NCBI RefSeq assembly: GCF_030817655.1
Contig: NZ_JAUSZM010000003.1
Location: 2,418,001 to 2,482,000, forward strand
Direction: 5' to 3'
DNA length: 64,000 nt
From: Streptomyces sp. V4I2
Lineage (GTDB): Bacteria; Actinomycetota; Actinomycetes; Streptomycetales; Streptomycetaceae
Shown: positions 8,222 through 17,668 of the stretch, one piece after another
Layout of the letters: the number at the start of each line of letters is the position of its first letter
Numbering within the stretch: the stretch's first letter is position 1
Program-made: the position numbers and the translations under genes
Notes under the pieces: generated by a model
What the model was told of the DNA's origin: nothing
Database searches by the model: none
What the model saw: the letters and a program-made list of their open reading frames with translations, nothing else

Positions 8222-10183
8222 ATGGCCCGGCGTACGAACGACAGCGCACCGGAGAACGACCAGGGCGCAGAGCCGACGGCGCCGCCGGAGCGCGAGCGTG
8301 GCCCGGGCATGGACGCGGGGCCGGGACACGAAGGCGGCGCGGGTATGGCCGTGGCCGCGGGGCCCGGACACGAAGACGGCGCCGGTATGGCTGCGGCTGC
8401 TGTGCCGGTGCCCGTGGACGGGGCGAGCACAGCCACCGTGCCGGAGGCGGGCGCGGGCGCGGGCCCGGATTCTTCGGCTGCGCCAACCGCCTCCGCCCCG
8501 GAGCCGGTCGCGCCGGAGGCCAAGGGCACCCCGGAGACAGCTCGGCCCAAGCCGGGGGCCGACTCGACATCAGCCCAGCCGCGGAGCGCGTCCCGGACGG
8601 GGGCGGGGGCGGGGGCCGCGTCAGCGGATCCTGGGCCCGGCACTCGAGCTACCCCGGAGACCGCTCAACTCAAGCCAGAGACCGACTCGAAAGCACCCCC
8701 ACCCCAGAGCACAACCCCGCCGGAGGCCGACACCGCGTCAGCGGACCCTCGGCCCGATACCCAAGCCACGCCGGAGGCGACCCGTCCCGCTCGGGGCTCC
8801 GAGATCGCCGTGACCGATCAGCGCGTTGCCGCCGTGCGGCGGGTGGGGGCTGCCGGGCGGCGTTGGCGGGCCGGTCAACTGGCCGGTTGTGCGGTGCTGT
8901 TGGCCATCGCGTTCACCGCGGGTTCCATTGCGGTCGGTGCCGTGCGGGACGGCGGCACGGCGGAGGTCGTTTCCGCGCCCGCCGCCGTGTCGCCCGAACT
9001 GCTCACCGGCGGTGACCTCGACGCGAGCATCACCGCCCTGCAGGCTCATCTGCGCGCCCAGCCGAGGGACTTCGGCGGCTGGGCCACGCTCGGGCTCGCC
9101 TATGTCGAGCAGGCCCGGACCAAGGGCGACCCGTCGCGCTATCCGCAGGCCGAGCGGGCGCTGAAGCGCTCCCTCGGCCTGGAGCCGGACAACGTCCAGG
9201 CGCTCGCCGGCCGCGCCGCCCTCGCCGCGGCGCGGCACGACTTCGAGGACGCGCTCGCCTACGCCGACCAGGCACTGGAGCAGAACCCGTACAGCGAGCG
9301 CGCCCTGTCCTCCCGTGTCGACGCGCTCGTCGAACTCGGCCGCTACGACGACGCGTTGAAGGCCGCCGAGCTCGCGGACGAGCGCCGGCCGGGCATTCCC
9401 GTCTTCACGCGGTACGCGTACGTGCACGAGCTGCGCGGCGACGTGCGCACCGCGCGCCGGGTGCTGGAGCAGGCGCTCGCGTCCGCCACGGCCCCCGGAG
9501 ACGTGGCGTACGTGGCCACCGCGCTCGGCCAACTCGCCTGGAACCAGGGCGAGTACGAGACGGCCCTGAACCACTACGCGCGCGCCCTCGCCGCCGACGA
9601 CACCTATCTGCCCGCCCTGGAGGGCCGCGCCCGCACCCAGGCCGCGAACGGCGACCGGGCGGCCGCGATCAAGGGCATGGAGGCCGTCGTCGCCCGCTAC
9701 CCGCTGCCCGGCCCGCTCGTCGCACTCGGCGAGCTGTACGAGGCCCGCGGCGCCGAAGGCGACCGGGCGAAGGCCGGCGACCAGTACGCCCTCGTGGACG
9801 CCTGGACGGCACTCGCCCGGGCGGGCGGCGTCAACGCCGACCTCGACACCGCGCTCGCCGCCGCCGACCACGGCGACAGGGCCGAGGCCCTGCGCGCGGC
9901 CCGCGCCGAATGGGCCCGCCGTCACACCGTGCACACCGCGGACGCCCTCGCCTGGGCCCTGCACGTCAACGGCCGCGACGCGGAGGCCCTGCCGTACGCC
10001 CGCCGGGCCACGGCCACCGGCTACCGCAACGCCGCCTTCCTGTACCACCGCGGTGTGATCGAACACGCCGCGGGCGACGAGAAGGAGGCCCGCACCCACT
10101 TGAAGGCGGCCCTGGACCTCAACCCCGGCTTCTCGCCCCTGGGCGCCCGTGAGGCCCGTAAGACGCTGGAGGCGGCCAAGTGA
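8222..10183 (+). CDS. Membrane-anchored TPR protein with a long low-complexity N-terminus
   Basis: A 653-residue protein with an excellent ribosome binding site (GAGGAGAGGGC) before ATG 8222. About 200 residues rich in Ala, Pro, Gly and Glu are followed by one membrane segment (LAGCAVLLAIAFTAGSIAVG, about 220-240) and then tandem tetratricopeptide repeats to the C-terminus (for example GGWATLGLAYVEQARTKG; DDALKAAELADERRPGIP; AALDLNPGFSPLG). The TPR part would face outside and act as a protein scaffold. It ends in a GTGA overlap with the transporter gene, so the two are coupled. Confidence 0.85.
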   Translation: MARRTNDSAPENDQGAEPTAPPERERGPGMDAGPGHEGGAGMAVAAGPGHEDGAGMAAAAVPVPVDGASTATVPEAGAGAGPDSSAAPTASAPEPVAPEAKGTPETARPKPGADSTSAQPRSASRTGAGAGAASADPGPGTRATPETAQLKPETDSKAPPPQSTTPPEADTASADPRPDTQATPEATRPARGSEIAVTDQRVAAVRRVGAAGRRWRAGQLAGCAVLLAIAFTAGSIAVGAVRDGGTAEVVSAPAAVSPELLTGGDLDASITALQAHLRAQPRDFGGWATLGLAYVEQARTKGDPSRYPQAERALKRSLGLEPDNVQALAGRAALAAARHDFEDALAYADQALEQNPYSERALSSRVDALVELGRYDDALKAAELADERRPGIPVFTRYAYVHELRGDVRTARRVLEQALASATAPGDVAYVATALGQLAWNQGEYETALNHYARALAADDTYLPALEGRARTQAANGDRAAAIKGMEAVVARYPLPGPLVALGELYEARGAEGDRAKAGDQYALVDAWTALARAGGVNADLDTALAAADHGDRAEALRAARAEWARRHTVHTADALAWALHVNGRDAEALPYARRATATGYRNAAFLYHRGVIEHAAGDEKEARTHLKAALDLNPGFSPLGAREARKTLEAAK

Positions 10184-11904
10184 AGTCCCGGCCCCAGCTC
10201 CAGCCCCACCATCAGTCCCGGCCCCGTCGCCGCGTCCTCGCCTCCGCCGCGGCAGTCCTCACGGCGGCCTGCGCGCTCGTGCTCGTGCCCTCGGGGACGG
10301 CCGGCGCCCACCCCCTCGGCAACTTCACCGTCAACCACTACGACGGCCTCGTCACCGCCCCCGGCGAACTGCGCGTCGACCACGTCGAGGACCTCGCCGA
10401 GATCCCGGCGACGCAGGCCGGTCCGGAGATCGAGCGGCTGGGCATGACCGAGTGGGCCCGGCAGCGGTGCGCCCAGGCCGCTGAGGGCAGCAGGGTCGCC
10501 GTCGACGGCCGTACCGTCGCCCTCACCCCGGAGAGCAGCACGGCACGCCTGCGCCCCGGCCAGGCCGGCCTCGACACCCTCCGCGTGGAGTGCCGCCTCA
10601 CGGCCCCGCTCCCCGAGGGCGACGCGGTCACCCTCGGCTTCCGCAGCGCGGCCGCGGACTCCGGCCCCGGCTGGCGGGAGATCACCGCGCGCGGCGACCG
10701 CACGACGCTCACCGAGTCGGACGTACCGACGACGTCGCCGTCCCGCGAACTGACCGCGTATCCCGAGGAGTTGCTCTCCTCCCCCGCCGACACCAGCACG
10801 GCCGCCCTGCGCGTACGGCCCGGCGGCCCGGCCCTCGTCGAGGAGCAGACGGACGCCCCCGCCTCCTCCGTCCTGCCACGCGGCGCCGACCGCTGGACCC
10901 GGGCCCTGGACTCCCTGGTCGCCCGCAACGACCTCACCGTCGGCTTCGCCGCGCTCGCCCTGCTCATCGCCGTCGCCCTCGGCGCGATGCACGCCCTCGC
11001 ACCGGGCCACGGCAAGACCCTGATGGCGGCGGTGGCCGCGGCACGGGGAGGGCGGGCCCGGATGAAGGACGTCCTGCCCCTCGCCGCCTCCGTGACGGTC
11101 ACCCACACCCTCGGCGTGGTCGCCCTCGGCCTCCTGGTCACGGCCGGCTCGGCGGCGGCACCCTCGGTGATCGCCTGGCTGGGCATCGCGAGCGGCGCCC
11201 TGGTGACGATGGCGGGCGCGACCCTCGTACGACGGGCCTGGCGAAACCGCCGACCGCCACACGGACACGACCACCCCCACCCGCACGACCACGACCATGA
11301 CCACGGACACCCTCACCCGCACGCCCACGCCCACGAGCGCACGCCGGTCCTGGTCGGCGCCCACAGCCAGGCCACACCCACGGGCCACACCCACGAAGAC
11401 CCTCACCCGCACCCGCACGCCCACCCCCACCACGACCACGACCACGACCACGACCACAGTCATGACCACCGGCACAGCCACGAAGGCGACCACCCCCACG
11501 CCCACCCCCACACCGTCGAACACACCCACGGCGGCTTCACCCACACCCACGCCACCGCCCCCACCCTCCGCGGCACGATCCTCCTCGGCTTCGCCGGCGG
11601 CCTCGTGCCCAGTCCGTCCGCCGTCGTCGTACTCGTCGGCGCGGCGGCGCTCGGGCAGGCCTGGTTCGGGCTGCTGCTCGTCGTCGCGTACGGCGTCGGG
11701 CTCGCCCTCACCCTCACCGCGGCCGGCTTCGCGGTCGTCAAGCTGGGTACCGGAGTCACGCGGGTGCTGGACAAACGCCCGCGCTGGTCGAGCAGCCCGC
11801 TGACGGCCCTGGTCCGCCGGACCGCACCGCTGGGCTCCGCGCTCGTCGTCGTGGCCCTCGGGGCCGGACTGGTGCTCAAGGGGGCGGCATCCGCACTCGG
11901 CTGA
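10180..11904 (+). CDS. His-rich nickel/cobalt-type membrane transporter
   Basis: A 574-residue membrane protein starting at GTG 10180. A signal-like N-terminus ending GAHPLGNFTVNHYDG leads to an extracytoplasmic domain of about 200 residues, then about six membrane segments of the NicO/HoxN-RcnA superfamily (GAMHALAPGHGKTLMAA is characteristic). Between two segments lies a His/Asp loop of roughly 90 residues (HDHDHDH-type runs, 11260-11550), as expected for metal capture or sensing. The second half contains GFAGGLVPSPSAVVVLVGAA. Import versus efflux cannot be decided from sequence. Confidence 0.85.
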   Translation: MKSRPQLQPHHQSRPRRRVLASAAAVLTAACALVLVPSGTAGAHPLGNFTVNHYDGLVTAPGELRVDHVEDLAEIPATQAGPEIERLGMTEWARQRCAQAAEGSRVAVDGRTVALTPESSTARLRPGQAGLDTLRVECRLTAPLPEGDAVTLGFRSAAADSGPGWREITARGDRTTLTESDVPTTSPSRELTAYPEELLSSPADTSTAALRVRPGGPALVEEQTDAPASSVLPRGADRWTRALDSLVARNDLTVGFAALALLIAVALGAMHALAPGHGKTLMAAVAAARGGRARMKDVLPLAASVTVTHTLGVVALGLLVTAGSAAAPSVIAWLGIASGALVTMAGATLVRRAWRNRRPPHGHDHPHPHDHDHDHGHPHPHAHAHERTPVLVGAHSQATPTGHTHEDPHPHPHAHPHHDHDHDHDHSHDHRHSHEGDHPHAHPHTVEHTHGGFTHTHATAPTLRGTILLGFAGGLVPSPSAVVVLVGAAALGQAWFGLLLVVAYGVGLALTLTAAGFAVVKLGTGVTRVLDKRPRWSSSPLTALVRRTAPLGSALVVVALGAGLVLKGAASALG

Positions 11905-11949
11905 GTTACTTTTGGGGAGAAATCTCGCGGATGCGAAGAGGGGGCGCAC

Positions 11950-13575
11950 GTGTCCGAAGAACCGGGCAGTGAACGTCTGATCGCGGGCCGCTACCGTCTG
12001 CTGTCCCCGCTCGGCGAGGGCGGCATGGGAACGGTGTGGCGCGCCCGCGACGAGTTGCTCAACCGCGAGGTCGCCGTCAAGGAGGTGCGCGCGCCCTCCG
12101 GACTGCCCGGCGCGGACATCGAGCGGATGTACGCGCGACTGGAGCGGGAGGCATGGGCGGCGGCCCGGATCTCCAACCGCAACGTGGTGACGGTGTACGA
12201 CGTGGCCACCCAGGACCACCGCCCCTGGATCGTCATGGAGCTGGTCCGGGGCATCTCGCTGGCCGAGCTCCTGGAGGCCGAGGGCCCGCTCACCCCGCAG
12301 CGCGCCGCGCACATCGGCGCGGAGGTGCTGGCCGCGCTGCGGGCCGCGCACGAGGCGGGGGTGCTGCACCGGGACGTGAAGCCGGCCAACGTCCTGCTGT
12401 CGAACGACGGACGCGTGGTGCTGACCGACTTCGGTATCGCGATGGTCGAGGGCAGCTCCGCGCTGACGATGACCGGCGAGGTCATCGGCTCGCCGGAGTT
12501 CCTGGCGCCGGAGCGGGCGCTGGGCCGCACGCCCGGCCCGGAGTCGGACCTGTGGTCGCTCGGCGTGCTGCTGTACGCGGCGGTCGAGGGCAACTCCCCC
12601 TTTCGGCAGAACACCCCGCTCAGCACGCTGCGCGCGATCGTCGACGAGGAGCTGCCGCCGGCGCACCGGGCCGGTCCGCTCGCCCCCGTGATCGAGGGGC
12701 TGTTGCGCAAGGACCCGGCCGAGCGGCTGCCCGCCGACCGGGCCGAGCAGGATCTGCGGGTGATCGGCGCGGGAGGCACCCTCCGCTCGGACGCCGTCCA
12801 GGCCTCGCCCTACACGCCGACGATCGCCGCCTACCAGCAGCCGCCCCAACCCCCGCCGGCGCACGCCCAGTCGTCAGCGACGGCGCCCGTCCCGCCGCCA
12901 CCTCCGTGGACCCAATCGGGAGGCACGGCCACGGCCGAGGAGCCCCGTCGCAACCGCCGAGCCGCCGTCGTCCTGATCGCCGGGATCGTCGCCCTCGCAC
13001 TGGCGGTCGCCGGACTGACGTACGCGCTGCTGAACCGCGATGACGACGGCAAGGAGGCCGGAGGCCCCAAGAGCGAGACGACAGGCCTGAGTTCGCCCTC
13101 GGTGAGCGACCCCGACCGCAGTGACACGGCGGAGCCGAGCCGCTCCCCGAGCCCGAGCCCCAGCAGCAGCGCCACGACCTCCGCTCCGCCCGCGTCGGTG
13201 AAGGTCACGCTGGCCGGCGCGCACACGGAGTACACCGGCACCTGCCCGCCCCCGCAGGACGAGGCGCCCGCCTTCACGGCGACGCTCACGGTGGGCAGCC
13301 TGCCGTCGGAGGTGACCTACCGCTGGGTGTCCAAGGACGGCCAGATCATGGACCAGGGGTGGAAGACCCTCTCGTTCCCGGCGGGCGGCGGTCTGACCAA
13401 GCAGGACACGGCGTTCGTGACGACGAACGACGAGAACGGCAGCCTGGAGAACGAGATCAGTGTCGAGGTCCGCTCTCCGGTGGAGACGACGTCCAACTCG
13501 GTGCCGTTCTCGGTGACCTGCGTGACGGAGACCCCGCCGGACGGGGCCTCCGCTTCCGCTTCGCCTTCCTCGTGA
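11950..13575 (+). CDS. PknB-like membrane Ser/Thr protein kinase
   Basis: A 541-residue receptor-type kinase. The kinase domain spans about residues 10-275: glycine loop GEGGMGTVW, lysine in AVKEV, catalytic loop HRDVKPANVLL, DFG in LTDFGIAM, APE-equivalent in LAPERALG. A Pro-rich juxtamembrane linker follows, then one membrane segment (AAVVLIAGIVALALAVAGLT) and a Ser/Thr/Pro-rich extracellular region with an Ig-like C-terminal part. There are no PASTA repeats. GTG 11950 is 45 bases after the transporter gene. Substrates are unknown. Confidence 0.9.
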   Translation: MSEEPGSERLIAGRYRLLSPLGEGGMGTVWRARDELLNREVAVKEVRAPSGLPGADIERMYARLEREAWAAARISNRNVVTVYDVATQDHRPWIVMELVRGISLAELLEAEGPLTPQRAAHIGAEVLAALRAAHEAGVLHRDVKPANVLLSNDGRVVLTDFGIAMVEGSSALTMTGEVIGSPEFLAPERALGRTPGPESDLWSLGVLLYAAVEGNSPFRQNTPLSTLRAIVDEELPPAHRAGPLAPVIEGLLRKDPAERLPADRAEQDLRVIGAGGTLRSDAVQASPYTPTIAAYQQPPQPPPAHAQSSATAPVPPPPPWTQSGGTATAEEPRRNRRAAVVLIAGIVALALAVAGLTYALLNRDDDGKEAGGPKSETTGLSSPSVSDPDRSDTAEPSRSPSPSPSSSATTSAPPASVKVTLAGAHTEYTGTCPPPQDEAPAFTATLTVGSLPSEVTYRWVSKDGQIMDQGWKTLSFPAGGGLTKQDTAFVTTNDENGSLENEISVEVRSPVETTSNSVPFSVTCVTETPPDGASASASPSS

Positions 13576-13581
13576 CGGTCA

Positions 13582-13691
13582 GGGCCCGGCCGGCGGATCA
13601 TGCCGCAGACGCGGGGGCGCAGTGACACTAGCCGCTCACCGGCGTTCATCAGGCGCCGCCGATTTCCCGCGCCCCGATCCGCCGGCCAGGC
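13582..13691. repeat. Intergenic repeat, copy A, between two convergent stop codons
   Basis: This 110-bp element starts GGGCCCGGCCGGCGGATCA and ends GATCCGCCGGCCAGGC, so its ends are inverted repeats (GGCCGGCGGATC and its complement). It matches copy B at 34410-34540 at both ends and in the right half. It begins 7 bases after the kinase stop and ends 2 bases before the SGNH hydrolase stop codon. It could work as a two-way terminator. Confidence 0.75.
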
Positions 13692-13692
13692 C

Positions 13693-14499
13693 CTAGGCCA
13701 GGCCGTTGAGGACCGGCAGGTAGCCGCCGGACTGGCCGGCCGCGGTGGGGTGGTACGACTCGCCGATGTTCAGCAGGTTGAGGCTGTGCAGCCAGGAGCT
13801 TCCGGAGCAGAGCTCGTGGCCGGTGAAGGTGGTGCGGACGTCGCCGAAGACGTAGCCGAAGTTCGCGGCGCGCTTGGCGATGGCGGTGTCGAGATAGTCG
13901 GCCGCGTCGTTGATCGCCTTCCGTTTGGTTTCGGAGAGGCCGAGGCAGGCGGTGCCGAGCTTGTAGAAGCGGGGGTAACCGAGCACGACCACACGGGCGT
14001 TGGGCGCCTTGGAGCGGATCGCCGAGTAGACGCCGTCGAGCTTGCCGGGCAGGGTCGAGTCGACGTACGCCTTCGCGGTGTTGATCCGGGACAGGCAGGC
14101 GCTGTCGGACTGGAGCACACAGGTCGTCATGACGTCGGCGAACCCTGCGTCGTTGCCGCCGACGCTGATCGAGACGAGGCCGGTGGTGACGCTGAGCGGG
14201 GTGAGCTGACTCGCCAGAACATCACCCGTTCGGGCGCCCGAGCAAGCGATGAAGTCGAACGACGAGGGTGAATGGGCGGCGGCCCAGAGGTAGGGATAGG
14301 CCTTCGTGCTGCGCTTGCAGTCGCCGCTCGCGGAGAGGTAGCCGCCCGCGCCGACCCCGGAGGAGTAGGAGTCGCCGAGGGCCACATAGCCGCCTGGGGC
14401 GGCTAGTTGGGATGCCTGCGCGGTCGTGGCCCCGGTGAGGGCGGTGACGGCGGCGAGGAGGAGCGAGCCGACGTATGCGGCAAATCGGGAACGTCTCAT
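13693..14499 (-). CDS. Secreted SGNH/GDSL-type esterase or lipase
   Basis: A 268-residue exported hydrolase with an N-terminal signal peptide (MRRSRFAAYVGSLLLAAVTA, cleavage near TAQA). Block I is ALGDSYSSGVGAGGY with the nucleophile near Ser44, block III is VGGNDAGF, and block V is SYHPTAAGQ with the catalytic His. Six Cys residues fit the disulfide-bonded Streptomyces SGNH esterase group. It would hydrolyse acyl esters outside the cell. Its 3-prime end abuts the repeat shared with the kinase gene. Confidence 0.9.
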   Translation of the reverse strand: MRRSRFAAYVGSLLLAAVTALTGATTAQASQLAAPGGYVALGDSYSSGVGAGGYLSASGDCKRSTKAYPYLWAAAHSPSSFDFIACSGARTGDVLASQLTPLSVTTGLVSISVGGNDAGFADVMTTCVLQSDSACLSRINTAKAYVDSTLPGKLDGVYSAIRSKAPNARVVVLGYPRFYKLGTACLGLSETKRKAINDAADYLDTAIAKRAANFGYVFGDVRTTFTGHELCSGSSWLHSLNLLNIGESYHPTAAGQSGGYLPVLNGLA

Positions 14500-14793
14500 G
14501 GAACCTCCCTTAGCAGGATCTCTGCCACAACCGTCGTAGCAACTACGCGTGTTGACGGGAAGTGTTCATGCCAAGACTTTTCGGGCGCGCTGACAACCCG
14601 TCGATTACGCGTCCATGACAAACATGTGACAGGTCCTCAAGTCCCTTGATCTACGCCCGTAGACCACTGATTCTTTACACAGCCGTGGGGCGGAACGCGA
14701 CGCTCCACAGCCGTGCGTGCGACGACGCGCGCACCCCCCACAGACGCGCGCCCCACCCAGGCACGCGTCGCCTATGAGGAGGACTCCCTCGTA
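14500..14793. other. Divergent promoter region of two secreted hydrolases
   Basis: There is no gene here. TTGATC and a -10-like TGATTC about 16 bases apart (about 14647-14674) flank a small inverted repeat, TCTACGCCCGTAGA, and could drive the rightward subtilisin gene. This is a weak assignment. Confidence 0.35.
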
Positions 14794-16002
14794 ATGGCAC
14801 AACTGCGTAGCAACAAAATCCGGCTCGCCGCGATAACCAGCCTGGCGACCGCCGCCCTCGTGGGCGGACTGACCACCCTCCCCGCCCAGGCCGCCCCCGC
14901 CGAGGGCAAGGTCCTGGCCGCCGGATCCCCCACGGCGATCAAGGACAGCTACATCGTCACGCTCAAGAAGGACGCCGGCTTCAAGGCGTCCTCCAGCGAA
15001 GGCAAGAGCCTCATCAAGGAGTACGGCGGCTCGGTCAGGAAGACGTTCGGCGCCGCGCTGAACGGCTACACCGCCACCCTCTCCGCCACCGAGGCCAAGA
15101 GACTCGCCGCCGACCCGTCGGTGGCCGTGGTCGAGCAGAACCAGCGCGTCCAGCTCACCGACACCACCCAGTCCAGCGCGCCCTGGGGCCTGGACCGCAG
15201 CGACCAGACCTCGCTGCCCCTGTCCGGCACCTACACCTACCCGGACTCCGCGGGCACCGGTGTGACGGCGTACGTCATCGACACCGGCGTACGAATCACG
15301 CACTCCCAGATCAGCGGCCGTGCCTCGTACGGCTACGACGCGGTCGACGGCGACACCACCGCCTCCGACGGCAACGGCCACGGCACCCATGTGGCCACCA
15401 CGATCGCGGGCTCGACCTACGGCATCGCCAAGAAGGCGAAGATCGTGGCGGTCCGCGTGCTCGACAACGCCGGCTCCGGCACCACCGCGGGCGTGATCGC
15501 GGGCATCAACTGGGTGACCGACAACCACTCGGGCCCCTCGGTCGCCAACATGTCGCTCGGCGGCGGCGCCTCCACCACGCTGGACAACGCGGTGGCGAAC
15601 TCCATCGCCAGCGGCGTGACCTACGCGGTCGCGGCCGGCAACAGCAGCGCCAACGCCTCCTCGTACTCCCCGGCCCGCGTCGCCTCGGCGATCACGGTCG
15701 GCGCCACCACCAGCACCGACGCCAAGGCCAGCTACTCGAACTACGGCTCGGTTCTGGACATCTTCGCCCCCGGCTCCTCCATCACGGCCGGCTGGTACAC
15801 CAGCGACACCGCGACGAACACCATCTCCGGTACGTCGATGGCGACCCCGCACGTCGCGGGCGCGGCCGCGGTCTACCTGGCGGGCCACACCTCGGCCACC
15901 CCGGCCCAGGTCGCCACGGCCCTCATCAACGGCTCGACCACCGGCAAGGTCACCAGCGCGGGCACCGGTTCCCCGAACCGCCTGCTGAAGATCGTGCCGT
16001 AA
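14794..16002 (+). CDS. Secreted subtilisin-family (S8, proteinase K-like) protease
   Basis: A 402-residue preproprotein with a signal peptide to about residue 34 (TTLPAQA), an inhibitor I9 prodomain (DSYIVTLKKD through VAVVEQNQRV, about 51-120) and a mature S8 domain from about residue 130. The triad is visible: Asp in VIDTGV (about 163), His in GHGTHV (about 196), Ser in SGTSMATPHVAG (about 353). AGGAGG lies upstream of ATG 14794. It is probably an extracellular nutrient or developmental protease. A long perfect hairpin follows the stop. Confidence 0.93.
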   Translation: MAQLRSNKIRLAAITSLATAALVGGLTTLPAQAAPAEGKVLAAGSPTAIKDSYIVTLKKDAGFKASSSEGKSLIKEYGGSVRKTFGAALNGYTATLSATEAKRLAADPSVAVVEQNQRVQLTDTTQSSAPWGLDRSDQTSLPLSGTYTYPDSAGTGVTAYVIDTGVRITHSQISGRASYGYDAVDGDTTASDGNGHGTHVATTIAGSTYGIAKKAKIVAVRVLDNAGSGTTAGVIAGINWVTDNHSGPSVANMSLGGGASTTLDNAVANSIASGVTYAVAAGNSSANASSYSPARVASAITVGATTSTDAKASYSNYGSVLDIFAPGSSITAGWYTSDTATNTISGTSMATPHVAGAAAVYLAGHTSATPAQVATALINGSTTGKVTSAGTGSPNRLLKIVP

Positions 16003-16014
16003 GCAACCAGGAAC

Positions 16015-16050
16015 CAGTTCCCCGTGCCCGGTACCGGGCACGGGGAACTG
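16015..16050 (+). terminator. Perfect 36-bp palindrome after the subtilisin gene
   Basis: Eighteen bases (beginning CAGTTCCCCGTGCCCGG) are followed directly by their exact complement, with the centre at the KpnI-like GGTACC. It starts 13 bases after the stop codon, which suits a strong terminator. Confidence 0.85.
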
Positions 16051-16140
16051 CCGTTGTCCGGCTTCGCAGTCTTGACGGCCCCCGTGCGACTGCGCGACAT
16101 TGAAGCCCGGCATCCGGCGCTTCGGGGGGCAAAGTCGCCA

Positions 16141-16569
16141 ATGCAGACCATACGTGGCACAACATCTTCAACGGGGAACGGCGCCGAGGGGGCGCGACCA
16201 GGACCGGGGAGGGACCTGGCGCCGCTGCTCGCGGGCGCCGCGACGGCCGTCGGGGGGTTCGGCGCGGTCCTCGCACTCGCCGGCTCGGACTCCCCCCTGC
16301 GCGGCCCGCTCACGCTGTTCTACCTGCTCGCGGCACCCGCCGCGGCCATCGCCGCCGCACTGCGCGGCCTCGAACCCTTCGGCCGGACCATCGCCGCGCT
16401 CGCGGGCTCGGTCGTCGTCAACATGCTGGTGGCCCAGGGCATGCTGGCCCTGCACAGCTGGTCGGTGCGCGGCGGGATCGTGGCCGTGACCGCGATCAGC
16501 GGTGTGCTTCTCCTGCTGGTTCTGCTACGACGGCCACGTGGCCGTACGACTACAAGGCAGGGCATCTGA
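16141..16569 (+). CDS. Small polytopic membrane protein
   Basis: A 142-residue product with about four hydrophobic segments (for example LLAGAATAVGGFGAVLALAG; TLFYLLAAPAAAIAAAL; VAVTAISGVLLLLVLL) and a basic tail. ATG 16141 has only a distant G-rich tract upstream, so the start is uncertain. It ends one base before the acyltransferase gene and probably belongs to the exopolysaccharide locus. No family is recognised. Confidence 0.65.
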   Translation: MQTIRGTTSSTGNGAEGARPGPGRDLAPLLAGAATAVGGFGAVLALAGSDSPLRGPLTLFYLLAAPAAAIAAALRGLEPFGRTIAALAGSVVVNMLVAQGMLALHSWSVRGGIVAVTAISGVLLLLVLLRRPRGRTTTRQGI

Positions 16570-16570
16570 C

Positions 16571-17668
16571 GTGGACATCAGCGTGTACCGCCCGGGCGAG
16601 CTGAGCGCGGCCGACCGGACGGCGTGGACGGCGATGCAGTCCAAGGCCCACCTGCTCGGCTCACCGGAGCTGGCGAACCCGTTCCTGTCCCCCGAGTTCG
16701 CGCTCGCGGTGGGCCGCTACCGGCGCGGGGTACGGATCGCGGTCGCGCGGGAGGCCGGCGAGCCCGCCGCGTTCTTCCCGTACCAGCGGACCGCCACCGG
16801 CGTCGGCCGGGCGATCGGTCTCGGCATCTCCGACGCCCAGGGCGTGGTGCACCGGCCCGGGTTCGCCTGGGACGCCCGGGAGCTGCTGCGGGCGTGCGGG
16901 CTCGCCCTGTGGGAGTTCGACCACCTGGTGGAGGGCCAGCCCGCGTTCGAGGCCGCGGCCACCGGCACCTTCCCGTCGCCGGTCATGGACGTGGACCGGG
17001 GCTACGAGGCCTATCTCGGCCAACTTCGCGCCCAGTCACCGAAGTTCACCCGCACCACGCTCGCCAAGGAGCGCAAGCTCGGCCGGGACGCGGGCGAGGT
17101 GACGTACGTGCACGACGAGCGCGACCCGGCCGCCCTGCGCACCCTAATGAACTGGAAGTCCGCGCAGTACCGCAGGACCGGGCGCAGCGACCGCTTCGCG
17201 CACGACTGGATCACCCGGCTCGTGGAGCACCTGTTCCACACGCGATCCGAGTCGTTCGCGGGGATCCTGTCCGTGCTGTACGCGGACGGCAAGCCGATCG
17301 CCGCGCACTTCGGGCTGCGCACCGAGCGGGTGCTCGCGTGCTGGTTCCCGGCGTACGACCCGGCGTACTCGAAGTACTCTCCCGGCCTGGTGCTGCATCT
17401 GCGGATGGCCGAGGCGGCCGCCGCCGACGGCATCGCCTATCTGGACCTGGGACGGGGCCAGAAGGAATACAAGGACTCCCTGAAGACACGTGAGCTGCAG
17501 GTGTCCGAGGGGTGGGTGACCCGGCGTCACCCGGTCGCGGTGGGACATCGTGTCCGCCGCGCTCCGGCCCGGGCACTGCGCAACGCGGTGGTGTCCCGTC
17601 CGGAGTTGTTCGAGCCGGCCGACAAACTGCTCAAGCGGGCGGGAAAGATCCGCTCGTCCCGTCGGTAA
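16571..17668 (+). CDS. GNAT-fold acyltransferase, CelD/BcsL (FemAB-like) type
   Basis: A 365-residue protein of the Acetyltransf_6 group often found in capsule and cellulose gene clusters. Recognisable parts are LLGSPELANPFLSPEFALAV near the N-terminus, RRTGRSDRFAHDW in the middle and IAYLDLGRGQKEYKDSLKTR near the C-terminus, where the acyl-CoA site lies in relatives. GTG 16571 is 2 bases past the preceding stop. It probably adds an acyl group to a sugar or lipid intermediate of the exopolysaccharide made by the downstream genes. Confidence 0.8.
   Translation: MDISVYRPGELSAADRTAWTAMQSKAHLLGSPELANPFLSPEFALAVGRYRRGVRIAVAREAGEPAAFFPYQRTATGVGRAIGLGISDAQGVVHRPGFAWDARELLRACGLALWEFDHLVEGQPAFEAAATGTFPSPVMDVDRGYEAYLGQLRAQSPKFTRTTLAKERKLGRDAGEVTYVHDERDPAALRTLMNWKSAQYRRTGRSDRFAHDWITRLVEHLFHTRSESFAGILSVLYADGKPIAAHFGLRTERVLACWFPAYDPAYSKYSPGLVLHLRMAEAAAADGIAYLDLGRGQKEYKDSLKTRELQVSEGWVTRRHPVAVGHRVRRAPARALRNAVVSRPELFEPADKLLKRAGKIRSSRR

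Noticed and set aside
11260..11550. His/Asp codon runs as a nucleotide tandem repeat or error
   Set aside because: The frame is continuous, codons vary and a His-rich loop is normal for this transporter family.
10021..12864. 947-codon minus-strand frame
   Set aside because: Spans the transporter and kinase genes on the opposite strand; composition is typical of a shadow frame.
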